Source: Monocercomonoides exilis
Taxonomy: Eukaryota; Preaxostyla; Oxymonadida; Polymastigidae
DNA length: 64,000 bases
Direction of reading: 5' to 3'
Assembly (NCBI GenBank): GCA_001643675.2
Contig: LSRY02000027.1
Location: forward strand, 996,501-1,060,500
The notes under the pieces are model-generated. The model searched no databases. It was not told where the DNA came from and was given only the letters and a program-made list of their open reading frames with translations. Positions 1-12,402 of the stretch are shown one piece after another. The position numbers and the translations under genes were made by a program. Numbering within the stretch: position 1 is the first letter of the stretch; each line of letters begins with the position of its first letter.

Positions 1-3000
1 CTGAGGAGGAAGAGGAAGAGGAAGAAGAAGAATATGAGGGAGAATATGAATGGGAAATAGACAAGCGAGATGGAGATGATGGGCGGGAAGGAAAAGGAGT
101 GGAGGAAGGCGAATGCGAAGGAGAAAGACAAAATGAAGGAGAGGGTGAGTGAGAAGCAGAGGGAGAAACAGGCACAGACGGAGTTGGAGAATGAGTCACC
201 TTCACACTCTTCACAGACGCTCTTCCTGAGATTGAGGTTCTTGTCTTTGTGGAGCTTTGTGTCTTTGTCGACGAGATGGTCGAATTCAGACTTAATTTTG
301 AGTTTTTCCTGTCTGTTTTCATCATCGCACTCATTCTCTTCCTCTGCAGCCTCAGCTCTCTTTCTCTCTCTTTGGCCTCTTCTTCGAAGTTGCGAAGGTG
401 GATTGTCTGGATCAGCGCCCAGGAGATGTACGAAGGTGAGGAAAATGAAGAAGAAGAAGAAGAGGAAGAGGAAGCTGATGATGAAGCTGATGAAGAAGAA
501 ACTGATGTTGCTGAAGCAGAAAGAATTATTCCTTTTGCATTCAATTCCAGTTTTATGACTCCCCCAAGAATAGCCTTTGAGCAAAGGTTCTGTGCAAAAA
601 TCGGGAATGAAGAAGGAAGTGCATTAAAAACAGAAGAAGAAGATGAAGAGGAAGAGGAAGAAGAGGAAGAATAAGCCGATTTTGCCATCTTTGCAGCAGA
701 CTCCATCGCAATAGCCATTCTCTTTGGAAGAACAATCCCTGAAATGACGTTGTCCATCACCCGCTCTATCTTCTCTGCTTTTATTCGGTCTTTTTCCATC
801 TTTTCTTTCTGCTTTTCGTCGATTTTTTCATTCGCTCCTACAAAACTGGCTGTCGACGAAACAAAAGTCGGAATAGAGGTTTCTTTCTCTTTCTCCTTTT
901 CTTTCTCCCCTTCTCCTTCTTCCTTCTCCTTCTTCTCTTCATTTTCTCCTTTTCCTTCATCATTTTCTTTCTCTCCATCAGCTTTCACCTTCTGTTCCTC
1001 TTCTCCTTTTTCTCCCTGTTTGTCACCTTCTCCTTGTTTATCACCTTCTCCTTCTTTTTCTTTTTCTTCTTTGATTTCTCCTTCACATTCCTTCATATCA
1101 ATCTCCATCATCTCTCTCTTCTCTCTTTCTCTTTCTTCTCTTTGCCTTCTTCGCTCTTCTCTTCCCACAGACAGCGCAAACAAAATCTGCTCTGCAGTCA
1201 AATTCCTCAGCATTCTTTCATTCATTTCACTTTCTCCTCTTTCTTCTCCTGTCACTTCTTCTCCTTCCTCCCTTCTTCCTTCTCCTCCTCCTTCTTCTTC
1301 TTCATAGTCCTCTCCAAATGGATCAACACACTGGATGATTTCGACGTCGTCACAGAAGAACAAAGCCGGGTGAGCGGTTGCTTGTGACAAAGGAACATCC
1401 AACTGAGCATTTTCAACTTCGAGAATGTCTTTGGTTTCTGTGGAAAGAAGAAAGAAAGATATTGAAGAGAACAGAAGATATTTATATTAGAAAAAAATAA
1501 ATAGCAAGAAGAAGAAGAAAGAAATAATGAAAAGAAGAATGGCGAAAAAAGAATGAATAATTGAATAAAAGGAAAAGAGGGGAAAAGCGGTGAGAGAGAA
1601 AGATAGAAATTAATAAATATGTTTAATGAAAATAAAATGTATATAAATATAAATAAAAATTTGTAAATTAAAAAAAAATTACAAATTATTCATACTGTCC
1701 ATGATTTCTTTAGCTTTTATAATAAATCTCCTATCCAAATCGCTCAACCCTCTTTCCAGCTCACTCACATCCAATCTTTTGAGCTCGTCTTCAATCTCTT
1801 TTCTCCTCCTCCTCCTTCTCTCCCTCTCTTCCTCGTCATCCAACCCTTCCTCACCCCCTTCTCCATTGCCGTTCCCTTCTCCTCCTTCTCCTCTTTTCTT
1901 GTCTCTCAGCATCTTCTTCTTCTTCTTCTTGTTCAGCAGCGCCGACCTCCTCATCGGCGAATTCGGCCTGTTTCTGTTCTTTTCATCAAGCGACCTCAGA
2001 AAATCAGCATAATTCGTCGCGATTCTGTCTTCCCTTTCTTTGATCATTCTCTCTCTCTCCTTTTTCAGCCTCTCGTCTCTCTCTTCTTTCTCCTCCTTCG
2101 TCAGTGCGATGTCACGGGGGATGTATTCAATGGGGAGGCCATCGTCGAAGATGGAGAAAGGCGATGGCTGGTCGTGCCGGGAACGGGAGTGATGTGGAAT
2201 GAACTGAGAGGTTGGTTTTATTGAATTTAATTTTTTTTTAAATAATTAGAAAAATTAAAGAAGAAGAAGAAGAAGAAGAAATAAATTAAATAGAAAAAGA
2301 GGAAGAAGGGGAATAAGAAAAAAAAAGATAAACAATGAAAAAAAATATGAAAAGGAGAGCATTTTAATTGGATATTATTAAAAATTGCATCAAATAGAGA
2401 AATAATATATGAGTTTATAAAGAGATAACACAAGAATTAAAATATTATTAAGTCAATCCAAAATAAATGGAATTTAAAAAAAAAAAAGAAAGAAAGAAAG
2501 AAAAGAAAAGAAAAGAAAAGAAAGCATTCACAAACCGTTTCGACTGACTGTTTTGAAGTCTTTTTTGGTGAAGAGCCCGAAGAATATGAATCAGATGATG
2601 AGGCAGAAGTCGAATCTCTGATGAAATTCAGATCAATGAAGCCAGCAATTTCTGGAAATGGATGCGGATATCATGTGTATTGGTTGTATATGTGTTAAAA
2701 TAATCAAAAGAGAATAAATAAATAAATATGTATGTATGTTGCAAAATATTAATATAAATATAATTTAGATAGAAAAATACACAAATATTCAAAGAAAAAA
2801 AAAAAAAATAATTAAAAATAATTAAAAAGAATCAAAATGCAAAAATCAAAGAATTAACCTCAGCATTTTCTTTAATAAACAAACAAAACAGAAAAAAAAA
2901 AAAAAAACACTCCCCTACAAACTTAACGTTCTCCTTGTTCTTCTTGTATTCGGCGACGGTGAAGGCGAGCCAGACGACGACACATCTGAATACGAAGGCG

Positions 3001-4744
3001 AGTAATTGCTTCCTCTTCTTCTGTTTCTCCCGTCTTTGTTCGCTCTGTTATCTCCATCTCTGTCTTCAGCCACACCCCACAGCCCTCTCCTCGGCCTTTC
3101 GGGTGAATTCCGCCCCGAATTCATCCCTCTTTTGTCCCTTCCATTCATTCTATTCTCTCTTTCCCTCTCTCTCTCTCTCTCTTTCTCCTTCTCTTTCTCC
3201 TTCTCCTTCTCTTTTTCTTTCTCTCTCTCTCTCTCATCATCCATGAAATGCATAGAAATATTCGATTCTGTCTCATTTTCTGTGCTCCACGGCGTAAAAC
3301 GAGGAGACCCTTGCCGAGACGGTGACTCACTGTGTGAAGGCGAAACAGAAGAGCGCCTTCTCGATAGACTTGTGGGGGAATTAGAAGAAGAAGGAGAAGA
3401 AGGAGAAGAAGAAGAAGATGATGATGATGATGAGGCAGAAGCAGCAGAAGAAGAAGTGGAAGTGGAAGAAGAGGAAGAGGCAGAGGGTGAAGATGGAGTT
3501 GTCGCTGACTTTCCAGGTGATCCTTTACTTGGCGAAGTTGTTCTCGCCCCTCTTCCTGCGCGTGAGGGAGAAGCAGCAGACTTTGAGGATGCAGAGGGAG
3601 TCCTGTTTGGAGAAGAGGGAGAGGACTGAGAAGGCGAAGAGGCTGAAGGCGATGAATTGGAGGCAGAAAGCGATGGCGACGGTGAGTTTGGCCTGGAAGA
3701 ATAGAGAAATGACATGCTGCCTGTCTCCTTCAGTGCTTGCTCCCGCTCTTTCTTCTCTTTCTCTTTCTCTTTCTGAAGCCGTTTCTTCTTCCTCTCTTCT
3801 GCTTCCTTCTTCTTTTTCCTTTCTCTCTCTTCTTCTTCCCTCTCTTCATCGTCCTCATCCTCCTCTGAGTATGGAACGATGGTTCGTATTTCGTAGTGGC
3901 CTTTATTTCGCTCGCGCGCTGAGCGAGGCTCTCCGTATATATGCCGAAGGAGGTACCCCTGCCTCAAGTACGACCGAATCAATGAGCCAATTCTGTTCCC
4001 GTCATCTCGCTCAAATTCTGACAAAAGTGTTCCATCAACATGACTCAAAAACGGGCAGTTAAATGCAACATATGCCATTAATCTATATGCACGCTCTGCA
4101 TACGGATGGGCATTTGGTGGTACGTACTCTGCAATTGGATTTCCTTCAAGTTTAATCATTGTTAAATTTCTTAGATCAATTGCTCCTCTAAATGACGTGA
4201 TTTTGTTGTCTTCCAAAAACAAGTGTCGAAGATTCGCTAAGTTAGCAATACCATTAAAATCTCGAATTAAATTATCTTGAAGATATAATTCCTGGAGTCC
4301 TGGTAAAGAAGGCATCCCTTTAAATTCTCTAAATGAATTTTTTTGTGCAAATATTGTTTGAGGCTCTGTTCCCGCAATAAACACATAAAATATATCTTCA
4401 GTGCTTCCTTCCATTCCAGGAATTTTGTTCATTTTCCTCAAATTTGATTGCCTAATATCATATGTCTTACTTCCAAATACAGGTGTCGTTTTCGCATTGA
4501 AAGGATTTTTTTTCTGATGTGGAGATGTTTCTAACTGTTCATCTTGAAGTTTGCTTGGTTGTTGAAATATGCCCGATGATAGTGGACCATGACGAGATGG
4601 AGATATTGGTTTCTTATCAGGGCTTGTGACAAATGGTTTTGAATGTAAAGGAGAACCTGGACTTTTTGGTGACGAGGGCCTTTGGCTTTTACCAGGAGAA
4701 ATAGGTGACAATGGCTTCTGCCTAACGGTTCTAGGCGTGCTCAT
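1..4744 (-). CDS. SDS22-like leucine-rich-repeat protein, four exons, 3' end outside the window
   Basis: I joined four exons by donor/acceptor and phase: 4744-2923, 2651-2536, 2203-1696 and 1437-1 (still open). Introns are 271, 332 and 258 bases with donors GTTTGT, GTTTGT and GTATGA and acceptors TTCCAG, CTCAG and CCACAG; all phases agree. At least 1294 residues are encoded. Residues 1-90 are a Pro/Ser/Lys-rich tail. Residues about 128-203 hold SDS22-type repeats (for example LQELYLQDNLIRDF and LRHLFLEDNKITSF), followed by a cap-like region with NPIAEYVPP. The rest is charged coiled-coil and Ser/Pro-rich sequence. The start is the ATG at 4742-4744. Such repeats normally bind partner proteins; LRR proteins of this layout are common at cilia and basal bodies, but function here is inference. 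The in-frame TAG just after exon 1 and the TAA near 1679 lie inside introns. It is divergent from the gene at 5033. Confidence 0.85.
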
Positions 4745-5032
4745 TCCAAATCGAGTTTGAACAATGATCAGTCTCCAGTTTATGGTTTATAATTTCGAAA
4801 TTTTCTGCTTATTGATTAACAATTTTACTTTTATAATGTTGGATTTTGGTCAAGTAACAATAATCAAAAAAAGATCAAAAATCGAAGAAAAAGTATTTTT
4901 TGAAAATATTTATTTAATTTTTTAACCATTGTATCGTTGCTAAATAATGTTTGATTTTATGTTTCAATGCTGAACTAATTTATAGACAAGTGATAGTTAA
5001 ATTGATTATTTGATTCTATCTTCTTTTGAGCA
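4745..5032. promoter_or_regulatory. Divergent intergenic region between LRR gene and five-exon gene
   Basis: This 288-base AT-rich spacer separates two start codons facing away from each other, so it must contain both promoters or a shared one. I see no TATA-like or initiator motif I could defend. The gene to the right starts at ATGGCAGAC. Confidence 0.4.
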
Positions 5033-6077
5033 ATGGCAGACGATTTTTCTGATCTTACACCTACTGTAAGAGAGCTCCGCCCATTTACTGGTAGCTTTTC
5101 GCTATCACCTTACACAGAAAGAGGAGCTTTGTTTTCAGGAACTACAGCTTTTGATGAAGATGGTAGCTCGGATTTAACAGTTTTTTCTCGCCCTGCAACT
5201 GCTTCATCTTCTGCGACTCATGACCTTCAAACGCTATCAAATACAGTATCACAGCAATCGATAGGAAAATTTTCCGTAACATCTACATTATTTTCTCAAG
5301 TGTATAATCCTCCAAGACCAAAAACTGCTCCCTCTCGGCCAAAAGCAAAATCAAAGGCAAATTCAAAAGGAAAGGCTGTAGCTCGGCCGGTCACTACAAG
5401 ACCAAAAACTTCTGCAAAAAAAGGAGCTGTAAAACCTCCTGCGAGGCCCAGTTTGTCGTATTTTCTCCTTCAATTCAAAAATAATTCAAATTCAATACAT
5501 TTATTCTTTAGAACCACCAACTCTTGATCTTGCTTTGCTTGTTAGCAAACCTGAATCTTTCACTAACAGAATGAGTATGACCCAAACCAGGTCCATGTCA
5601 AGTCCTGAAGGGTTTTCTGAATCTATTTCGGTTTGATTTTTTTTTGATCAAAAATATTTTTGCAAAGGATATCTGAATGCATAATTTTTGTTTTATAAAT
5701 TAATTCATCTGCTTTTTTATTTCATTTGTTTCAGTCAACAACTCCTCCTTTATCGGCATCTACTCTCCCATCAGAATGTCTTTCGAGAATGGCTGAGAGA
5801 GGAATTATAGTAACACAGGAAACTGCAGATATTGTAACAAAGTGTGCAGATTAAAATGAGAAAAGGCTTTATCGGTAAGAGTTAGAGAGGAAATGGTTAA
5901 TTATTTTTTTAAATAAAAATAAAACCATTGTCAGTGATCATCACCAGTCTTGATTTTTAATTATAAAACATTTTTTCGTAAACTTTGATATGTTGTGTTT
6001 CAAATTGTGCTTATGATTTTATATATTAATTTTTATTTTATTTTTCTTTATATTTTATATTTTATATTTTATATTTT

Positions 6078-6121
<44 letters not shown>

Positions 6122-6297
6122 TTTTGATTAAAAAAATTTTTTTGTTTGCTTTGTTTAATTTTTATCTTCTTTCCATTAAAGGGGACTTTTGACGGAAGAC
6201 ATTCCTTCCACAATGAGTGAACGATTACTTGTTCTTCCTGACTCAATGTTTGGTTGCAAGGTTAAGCCACCAGTTTGTGAAAATAGTAATGTCTTTC

Positions 6298-6333
<36 letters not shown>

Positions 6334-6532
6334 AAGGAAAACTTTTGATATTTCTTATCAAATGAAAAAATCTTTTCTTTTCTTTTCTTTTCTTGTTTGC
6401 ATATGTTCATTCATATGTTTTTTTTTTAATTCAATTCTGAAATTTTTAAATTAAAATTAGGAAAAGCCAGCAAAGAAAAAGAAGAAGAAGAAGGGAAAGG
6501 GAAAGGGCAAAAAGGGAAAGAAGAAGAAATAA
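5033..6532 (+). CDS. Unknown protein with Lys/Gly-rich C-terminus, five exons
   Basis: Exons proposed: 5033-5450, 5512-5630, 5735-5841, 6182-6260 and 6461-6532, giving 264 residues. The first two introns (donors GTTTGT and GTTTGA) and the fourth (GTTAAG) are well supported, and all phases fit. The third intron is less sure: the used donor would be GTGTGC at 5842, while a stronger-looking GTAAGA at 5875 lies after an in-frame TAA at 5852. With the 5842 donor, exon 3 joins in frame to TKGLLTEDIPSTMSERLLVL and then to the tail EKPAKKKKKKKGKGKGKK. The N-terminal half is Ser/Thr-rich and residues about 95-140 are basic (RPKTAPSRPKAKSKA). No domain was recognised. The ending is very basic, as in some nucleolar or axonemal proteins, but that is only a resemblance. 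Confidence 0.75.
6064..6124. repeat. ATTT/TTTA microsatellite inside intron 3
   Basis: A run of about twelve TTTA units lies within the third intron of the five-exon gene. The same intron region and the next intron also carry poly-T (6300-6327). Confidence 0.85.
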
Positions 6533-7133
6533 AATTATTTCGTTTAGTTTTCGTTCATTTGTGTTTATGACAAATCCTCTGACTTTTTTTATGCACCCAA
6601 AAATTTATCTGACTTCATCAAAATTATCTCGTTGTTGTAATTTTTAAAGGAGATAATTTTGCATTCTTTGATCTTTCTATTTTGTTGAAATTTTTTAAAT
6701 TATTTCAAAGTCATTTCAATTCATAATTTTTTTTTTTTATTTATTTCATTTTGTACATGTCTTTCATCAACTATTGCCTTTGTGATATGTTGAGTCATAT
6801 TTTTAGTCAAATGAGATTCAATTTTTTAAGTAAAGAATAATGTTGTGTGTTTTCTCGTTCATTTCTCTGTTTTGCACATCCCCTTCAATTCTGAGACATG
6901 TGAAGTTTTTTTATTAATTCAGCACTATTCTGCAAAAGAGAGGAAGTCTAAATATATTTTCTTCAATTTTTTCCCTTTTTTTCATTCATCTTTTTTTTTT
7001 TTTAATATTCTTCTTCCTCTTTTTATAATTGCATTTAATGAACGCGTTTGTAAAAAATTAGCTTCGCTTGACGTTTATTTTCGTTCTTTTTCTTTCTTTC
7101 TTTCTTTCTTTTTTTCATTTAGAGAAATTGCTT

Positions 7134-7182
<49 letters not shown>

Positions 7183-7700
7183 CCCGATATTACAAAATGT
7201 ATTAATTTCTATTTCTCGCGTTTTCCAGGAAAATTGGAAAGACATTTTATTTTTTGGAAATAAATTCGCAATAGATGAATTGTGAATTGATTTTTTTCAT
7301 TTGAATAAATACAATTTATATAAATGAACTGGGTTTTTCTTAAATGAAGTCATGTTATTTAAGATGGTTGAAGTGACACTTGAATAAAGTGCGATACACT
7401 TAAATAAATAATTCATGAAAAAATAGTGAACACTTATTATAATATTTTTGTGTTTTATCTTTCACTTTATCAACAAAAAAATTGGGAAATTCATAAAAAC
7501 TGAGATTTTTCTTTTTTCTTTAACATTATTTGATATATGTTTGAAGAAGCTATAATAAAACAAATACAGCGTGAAATGAATGTAATTATCGTTTTGTTCT
7601 CATTATTCGGTTCTTTTCTGACTTTTTTATTTTTTATTTGATCATCGAATAATTTTGTATCTTAAACAAAAATGTGCTTCTATTGATGTTCGTGGAGATA
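6533..7700. other. AT-rich spacer with homopolymer T tracts
   Basis: No convincing coding sequence is seen. The open frame at 6845-7285 is Phe-rich and runs through a poly-T tract, so I treat it as chance. Poly-T lies at 7141-7182. A group of degenerate 20-base repeats occupies about 7322-7420 (separate entry). Confidence 0.6.
7322..7420. repeat. Degenerate ~20-base tandem units, cluster 1
   Basis: Four to five imperfect units of 19-22 bases begin with AAATGAA or AATAAA and end near CTT or TTG (for example AAATGAACTGGGTTTTTCTT). They resemble the better cluster at 11265-11375. The two clusters lie on either side of the broken receptor gene at 7.7-10.8 kb. Confidence 0.5.
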
Positions 7701-7849
7701 TCTTCCACCAAGAAATTCAATATCTCTGAAGCGCACAGCTGAATTCGCAGGTTAATGCAGCTTTCTCCTTCGTAGCTTTCTCCATTATGTGAATATATTC
7801 AATTTTTATTTATTGATATCTTTCTCGAAGCTACTCAAATTTCTTCTTC

Positions 7850-10765
7850 ATTGCATTCTTCTCCGCTCTCCACCATTACTGGTCTGTTGATTTCTTTGTC
7901 GTTCCCATTCAAATGCCTTCGGATGCTTCGATATTATATCATATACTATCTCCTTGTATTTTCTAGCTTCTTCTTTTGCACTTCTCCATCAAATAGTTGC
8001 AATGATAAATGCAATCAGAACAATTAATAATGTCACAACGAATTAAATGATTTCAATTAATGCCAAAGATAATTTTCCTTCTTTTCCTCCTTCAACAATT
8101 CTTTCATCTCCTTTTGATTGATGCTTTCATCTGTTTTTCAGAATGAATGAATCAGTTGAGGCTAGAAATTCAGTCCTTCCAAATAAGATCTTTACTGACA
8201 CTTCTGTTGCCTCAAACGCAGTTGTAACAATTGAGGCTGGAATAGCTGTGTGAAACTCTGTTTCACCTGCAAACTCCTCTGACTGCAGCGGATACGACTG
8301 GAGATTGTGAACCGAACCATCGAATTAGTCAACCTGGAGAGCCAAGCCACAGGGCAGGAGCAAGGATCCAGTAAGATCAATGGCAAGGGTACTGCCTTGC
8401 AGGCGAGACTTCACTGAAGCCAGCTGTGGAATGAAAAGCACTGATTCTCTTTCTCAGGCCAAGCCGACGAGGGCACAATTGTTGTTTGCAATTTACATGA
8501 AAGTGTTCGGAAGAAAGCCATCACTTCCTTTCGGGCTTTGAATGTCCAGCAGCACATAGCCAGAGCATGCGATGCTACTCCTTACGGATAGATGGCCAGC
8601 TTCGTTCGGGCTGTTATTAGCAAACAATATAAATAGCGTGGAGATGCTTCCACCAGAGATCGACAGTCATCTCTTGGACAAATTGGTTATTGTGGTGTCT
8701 TTAATTGCTACCGAGCAATTGAGAAGATCAACCATCGATCCGCCCCACTGGTACAGCTCTTTTGATCGCTTGTCGTTCGTTCTCAGATCTGGCGCGCTTG
8801 ATGCTCCGTCAAATACGCACACGAAGACACGTGAGTATATTTCAAATCAACAAACACTGAAATGCAACCTTTTTCAGTGTGCGAAGCACACTTCTTGTCT
8901 GAGCAGTTCTCCAATTCCAGCAACAAGGACGAAGTTAAAGATGCAAAACAGCACAGGATAAGCGAATCTCGGGCAACATTTTGATATGATGACTGCTTCA
9001 GCCGGAATGTTGAAGCATTTGATGCCACGCTCACTGCACACCCATCACCAAGTGCTGTATTTGAAATAGCCAAGAAATTCATCTCAACATCCGAATCTTG
9101 GCATTCAACAGAAACCAACGATTCACTTGAAATGCGAGTATCAACAAATTCCAAATGAATGCCCTGGATGTTTGAATGCCCTCCCGAACCGTCTGATGAT
9201 AACACAATCATGTTTGACCGCTCCGAGTGCCTCTTGTCTGAATGTTCTGGAGCTGACAGTCTTTGCAGTTGTGAAGAATGTGGCCTGATCACTGAGAGCT
9301 GCAATTGAATGTATGCAACTGCAATATGGACAGCTTTGCTAGATTGCGGAAGTCCAACAACACACCAGAGTTCACATCAGTGAAATTCAGAAATGCACAC
9401 GAGAAATATTGCCCACGACTTGCTGCCAGACATGAAGAACTGAGACAGAGGACAGCAAAAGTGCAGCCAGACATCGTCAATCTTCCACCGCTCATTTCAA
9501 CAATCGAGCAATTCAGTTCAATTTAAGAGTTTCCATCAGAAGCTTCTTGAGTAAATATTGTGCTTGCAATTAGCAGGTCTCCGTCAGCAAGAGACAAAAA
9601 CCTCAAATGTGGAGAAGATAAAGCATTCCCAAACAGAATCGTCAGAAGCTCCACTTTCTCTCTGGATGCACACGTGAGAAGGCTATTCATCCTGCTCTCA
9701 ATGCTCCTGTTCAGGAGGACTGTCCCTCTGTCTCTTTCCTGCTCCAGCGACTTGATCCAGACATCATGGATGCTTGCTTCTCCAGAGACCAGAGAAATCT
9801 CGTCAACGAGCAAGTTGCTGTAAACAGAAGGAAGGATGTGAGACAATGCAATATTCAAGGAAGAGCAGGGCACAATGTTAGCTCCGCACTGGAGTGAATC
9901 TGAGGTGTTGTCGGCTGAAGAAGAGGCAAATATTGTCTCACTCTGATACACAATCACGAGGAGCAAGATCTCTTGCTCGTCAGCATAGTTTTGTGCAGTG
10001 CATCCCCAAATGGCGAGCTCCTGGTTGTATGGTGGCCTGAAGTCGAGCTGGAAGAGCTCGCTCCTTCTTTGGGATTCCACATTGGAGCATCTCACACATA
10101 TGTCTCTTCCTCTGAAAGCCTTGTTCTCCAAGAATGTGATATTTTTGAAGAGGAAAGGCATCGCGCTATCGCCTGTAATTGATGAGCAATCCAGAAATAT
10201 TTCGCCTCATCTTCCAGTCGCAGAGCAGAAGCACTCCGAGATTGTGGATAAAGTGCAGTGATACAATGCTTCTTCATTTAACCTCATGGTCATGCATCCT
10301 CCGCTCTCACTTTGGCTGCTTCCACAGTTCTTTATGGACGTGTTTTGGGCAGACACGCTAAAAGGCTGGCTGCCAGAGGAGCTGATGATGGAGGGTTCAG
10401 AAGGAGTGCTTTGAAGAAGAAAATGGAGTGTGCAACATTTCAGCTGAACCGTAAGACTGCCGCCTTCATTCAATTCCTGTGGATCATCTTGAGATTTTCC
10501 ATTTTTCAGCACTGCCACAATTCCTTTGACCATCAGCTCCATATCGTTCATCAAGACATTCGTCAAGTTAACGCTACTTCCTTACGATGCATTGAGTATG
10601 AAATCTCTGGCTTTGATGGATTTGAATAAGCGGTTCGATAATTTGCACGTTCCAGACAGACAGGAGACGATGCAACAAGGAATGTCTTCTCGAGAAGCGC
10701 AGGCAAATAGCAAGAGAAAGACGATTGAATTTCGTTCATTATTCAATGAAATAATGAAGATTCGT
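7850..10765 (-). pseudogene. Broken beta-helix membrane receptor, full length
   Basis: Read on the minus strand in several frames, this region carries the layout of the intact gene at 36558-45578. Near 10760-10700 there is a signal-peptide-like stretch (NSIVFLLLFACASRED). From 10566 to 9289 four frames in a row encode beta-helix material, including the module start with CGANIVPCSSLNIALSHI and cysteine/glycine-rich turns (SESGGCMTMRLNEEALY). Near 8370 it has LTGSLLLPC, near 8110 KGDERIVEGGKEGK, at 7993-8038 a membrane helix (LLIVLIAFIIAT) and near 7890 KHPKAFEWERQ. All have counterparts in the intact gene (GSLLLPC, KGDERLVEGGKEGK, the membrane helix, KDPKAFEM). Many stops and frame changes separate these segments, so it cannot make the full protein. 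No kinase-like C-terminus is visible. Confidence 0.9.
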
Positions 10766-10799
10766 TTATTTGTTTTTTTATTTTTATTATTAAAAATCT

Positions 10800-11473
10800 T
10801 ACACAGTTATTAGGTTATGATTTTTTTCCAGTTTTCAAATGTTATAGGCTCAAGAAGAGCTGAAATAAAGTTGTTTGCGCATATATTGACACAATCCAAT
10901 TCATTATTCAGAATTATTTCAATTTTCTGATTATGCACAAATAAAAAATTACTTTTCATTTCATAATTCATGAAATTCTTCTTTTTACCATTTTTTTTAC
11001 ATTGCAAAAACATGCGGATAACCTTGTTTGAAGGTCAAATAATCGATGAATATGTTGAAGATGTATTTTGAATCATGTATTGGTGAAATAGAATTTTGAC
11101 AGTTTTTCTGATTTTTTGATCCTTTTGATCCTTGAAGGAATTTGTTGAAAACAACAAAAATCATTCACAAAACAACATTAACAATATACAAATGATATTT
11201 GTTTGTTTTTGCAATCAATTTTTTATACATTTAAAATACTTGTTTTTTAAATTAATTTTCGTAACTCAAATAAACTCAGTCTATCTTAAATGAACTCAGT
11301 TTATTCAAATAAACCCGATCTATTCGAATAAACACGAGTTCATTTGAATAAACCTAGTTTATTTGAATGAAAAAAATCTATTCAAAATTCATCTAATGAA
11401 TGGTGAATAGCATTCTTTAAATTCAATTAATATAATTCGCTGCTTATTGATTTGTTGAGAAACACTTTGCAAA
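10800..11473. other. AT-rich spacer
   Basis: No gene is seen. It holds the second cluster of ~20-base repeats (separate entry) and the presumed 3' flank of msrA on its right side. Confidence 0.6.
11265..11375. repeat. Degenerate ~20-base tandem units, cluster 2
   Basis: About five units of 19-20 bases follow one another: AAATAAACTCAGTCTATCTT, AAATGAACTCAGTTTATTCA, AATAAACCCGATCTATTCG, AATAAACACGAGTTCATTTG and AATAAACCTAGTTTATTTG. Several contain near-palindromic TTTATTCGAATAAA-like junctions. The cluster lies downstream of msrA. Confidence 0.75.
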
Positions 11474-12049
11474 TCAATCCCTTTTCACTTGCAAGCAAAC
11501 ACCTGTACCAGCTAAAGAACAGTAGCCATCGGGATTTTTGAAAAGATATTGCTGATGTTCTTTGTGCGCAAAGAAAAATGGCTGAGCTGGTAATATTTCT
11601 GTTGTTATCAACCTCTCGCAATGATCATCTTTCAATGCTTTTTGATAAATTTCACGGGTTTCAAGCGCAAGTTTTTGCTGCTCTGGAGTTGTGTAAAAAA
11701 TGACTGATCTGTACTGTGATCCAATGTCTGCATGTTGCCTCATTCCTTGAGTTGGATCATGATTTTCCCAAAATAATTTGAGCAATGACGAATAACTGAT
11801 AACCTCAGGATCATAAACAATGCGAACAGTTTCTGCGTGCTGCGTTTTTCCTGTACAGACTTCTTTATATGTTGGATTTTTGGTAATTCCTCCGCAAAAG
11901 CCCACAGCCGTGCTGAAAACTCCTTCTTTCTTCCAGAATAAAGATTCTGCTCCCCAATAGCACCCCATCGCGAAATACGCTTCGCTCATCCCGTGTGGAA
12001 CCTCTGCAATAGCGTGTCCATTTACAGCATGAATAAATGGATCTTGCAT
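11474..12049 (-). CDS. msrA: Peptide methionine sulfoxide reductase MsrA
   Basis: This 191-residue protein reduces methionine-S-sulfoxide in proteins and free methionine, using thioredoxin as electron donor. The catalytic motif GCYWG (Cys30) is present; most members have GCFWG. Two further cysteines, C177 in NPDGYC and C185 in TGVCLQ, are eight residues apart, as expected for the three-cysteine recycling mechanism of the E. coli type. The conserved [17 protein letters not shown] and TEILP segments are also seen. I start at the ATG at 12049 because the longer frame begins with TTG. It is intronless, unlike most neighbours. No targeting peptide is evident, so a cytosolic site is likely. MsrA is widespread in bacteria and eukaryotes, so transfer cannot be judged from this copy alone. 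Confidence 0.97.
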   Translation of the reverse strand: MQDPFIHAVNGHAIAEVPHGMSEAYFAMGCYWGAESLFWKKEGVFSTAVGFCGGITKNPTYKEVCTGKTQHAETVRIVYDPEVISYSSLLKLFWENHDPTQGMRQHADIGSQYRSVIFYTTPEQQKLALETREIYQKALKDDHCERLITTEILPAQPFFFAHKEHQQYLFKNPDGYCSLAGTGVCLQVKRD

Positions 12050-12402
12050 TGAAAAAGCAATCAATCTTTAGTATTTTTCAGAAATTTTAATTATGTAATG
12101 TTAACTATTGCATGCATGATTCTATTTTATCAAATAAATTTAAAATACTGATTGCTATGCTGCTAATGCGGATATGAAGAAAGACTTTTCGAAAGTGATA
12201 TTTTCAAATAATGAGTATGGGCACTGAAAAGCATTCGCTGAAGATGTGATGTCGACAATGAAAAAGTGAAATTCAATTGAAATAAAATTTATAATTTTAA
12301 GAATGGTTGTTTATTCAAAAAAAAAGTGTGTTTATTTTACTGAAAGAATTGGTTCAGATTTTGACTGGATTATTCCAAATATTTGATTGAAATCAGGGCA
12401 AG

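Noticed and set aside
744-1307. Plus-strand Ser/Phe-rich frame
   Set aside because: It is the antisense of a Glu/Lys-rich exon of the minus-strand LRR gene, which joins in phase to other exons.
6845-7285. Plus-strand frame of 146 codons
   Set aside because: It crosses a 42-base poly-T and is composed of Phe/Ser/Ile only; no splice partners or similarity.
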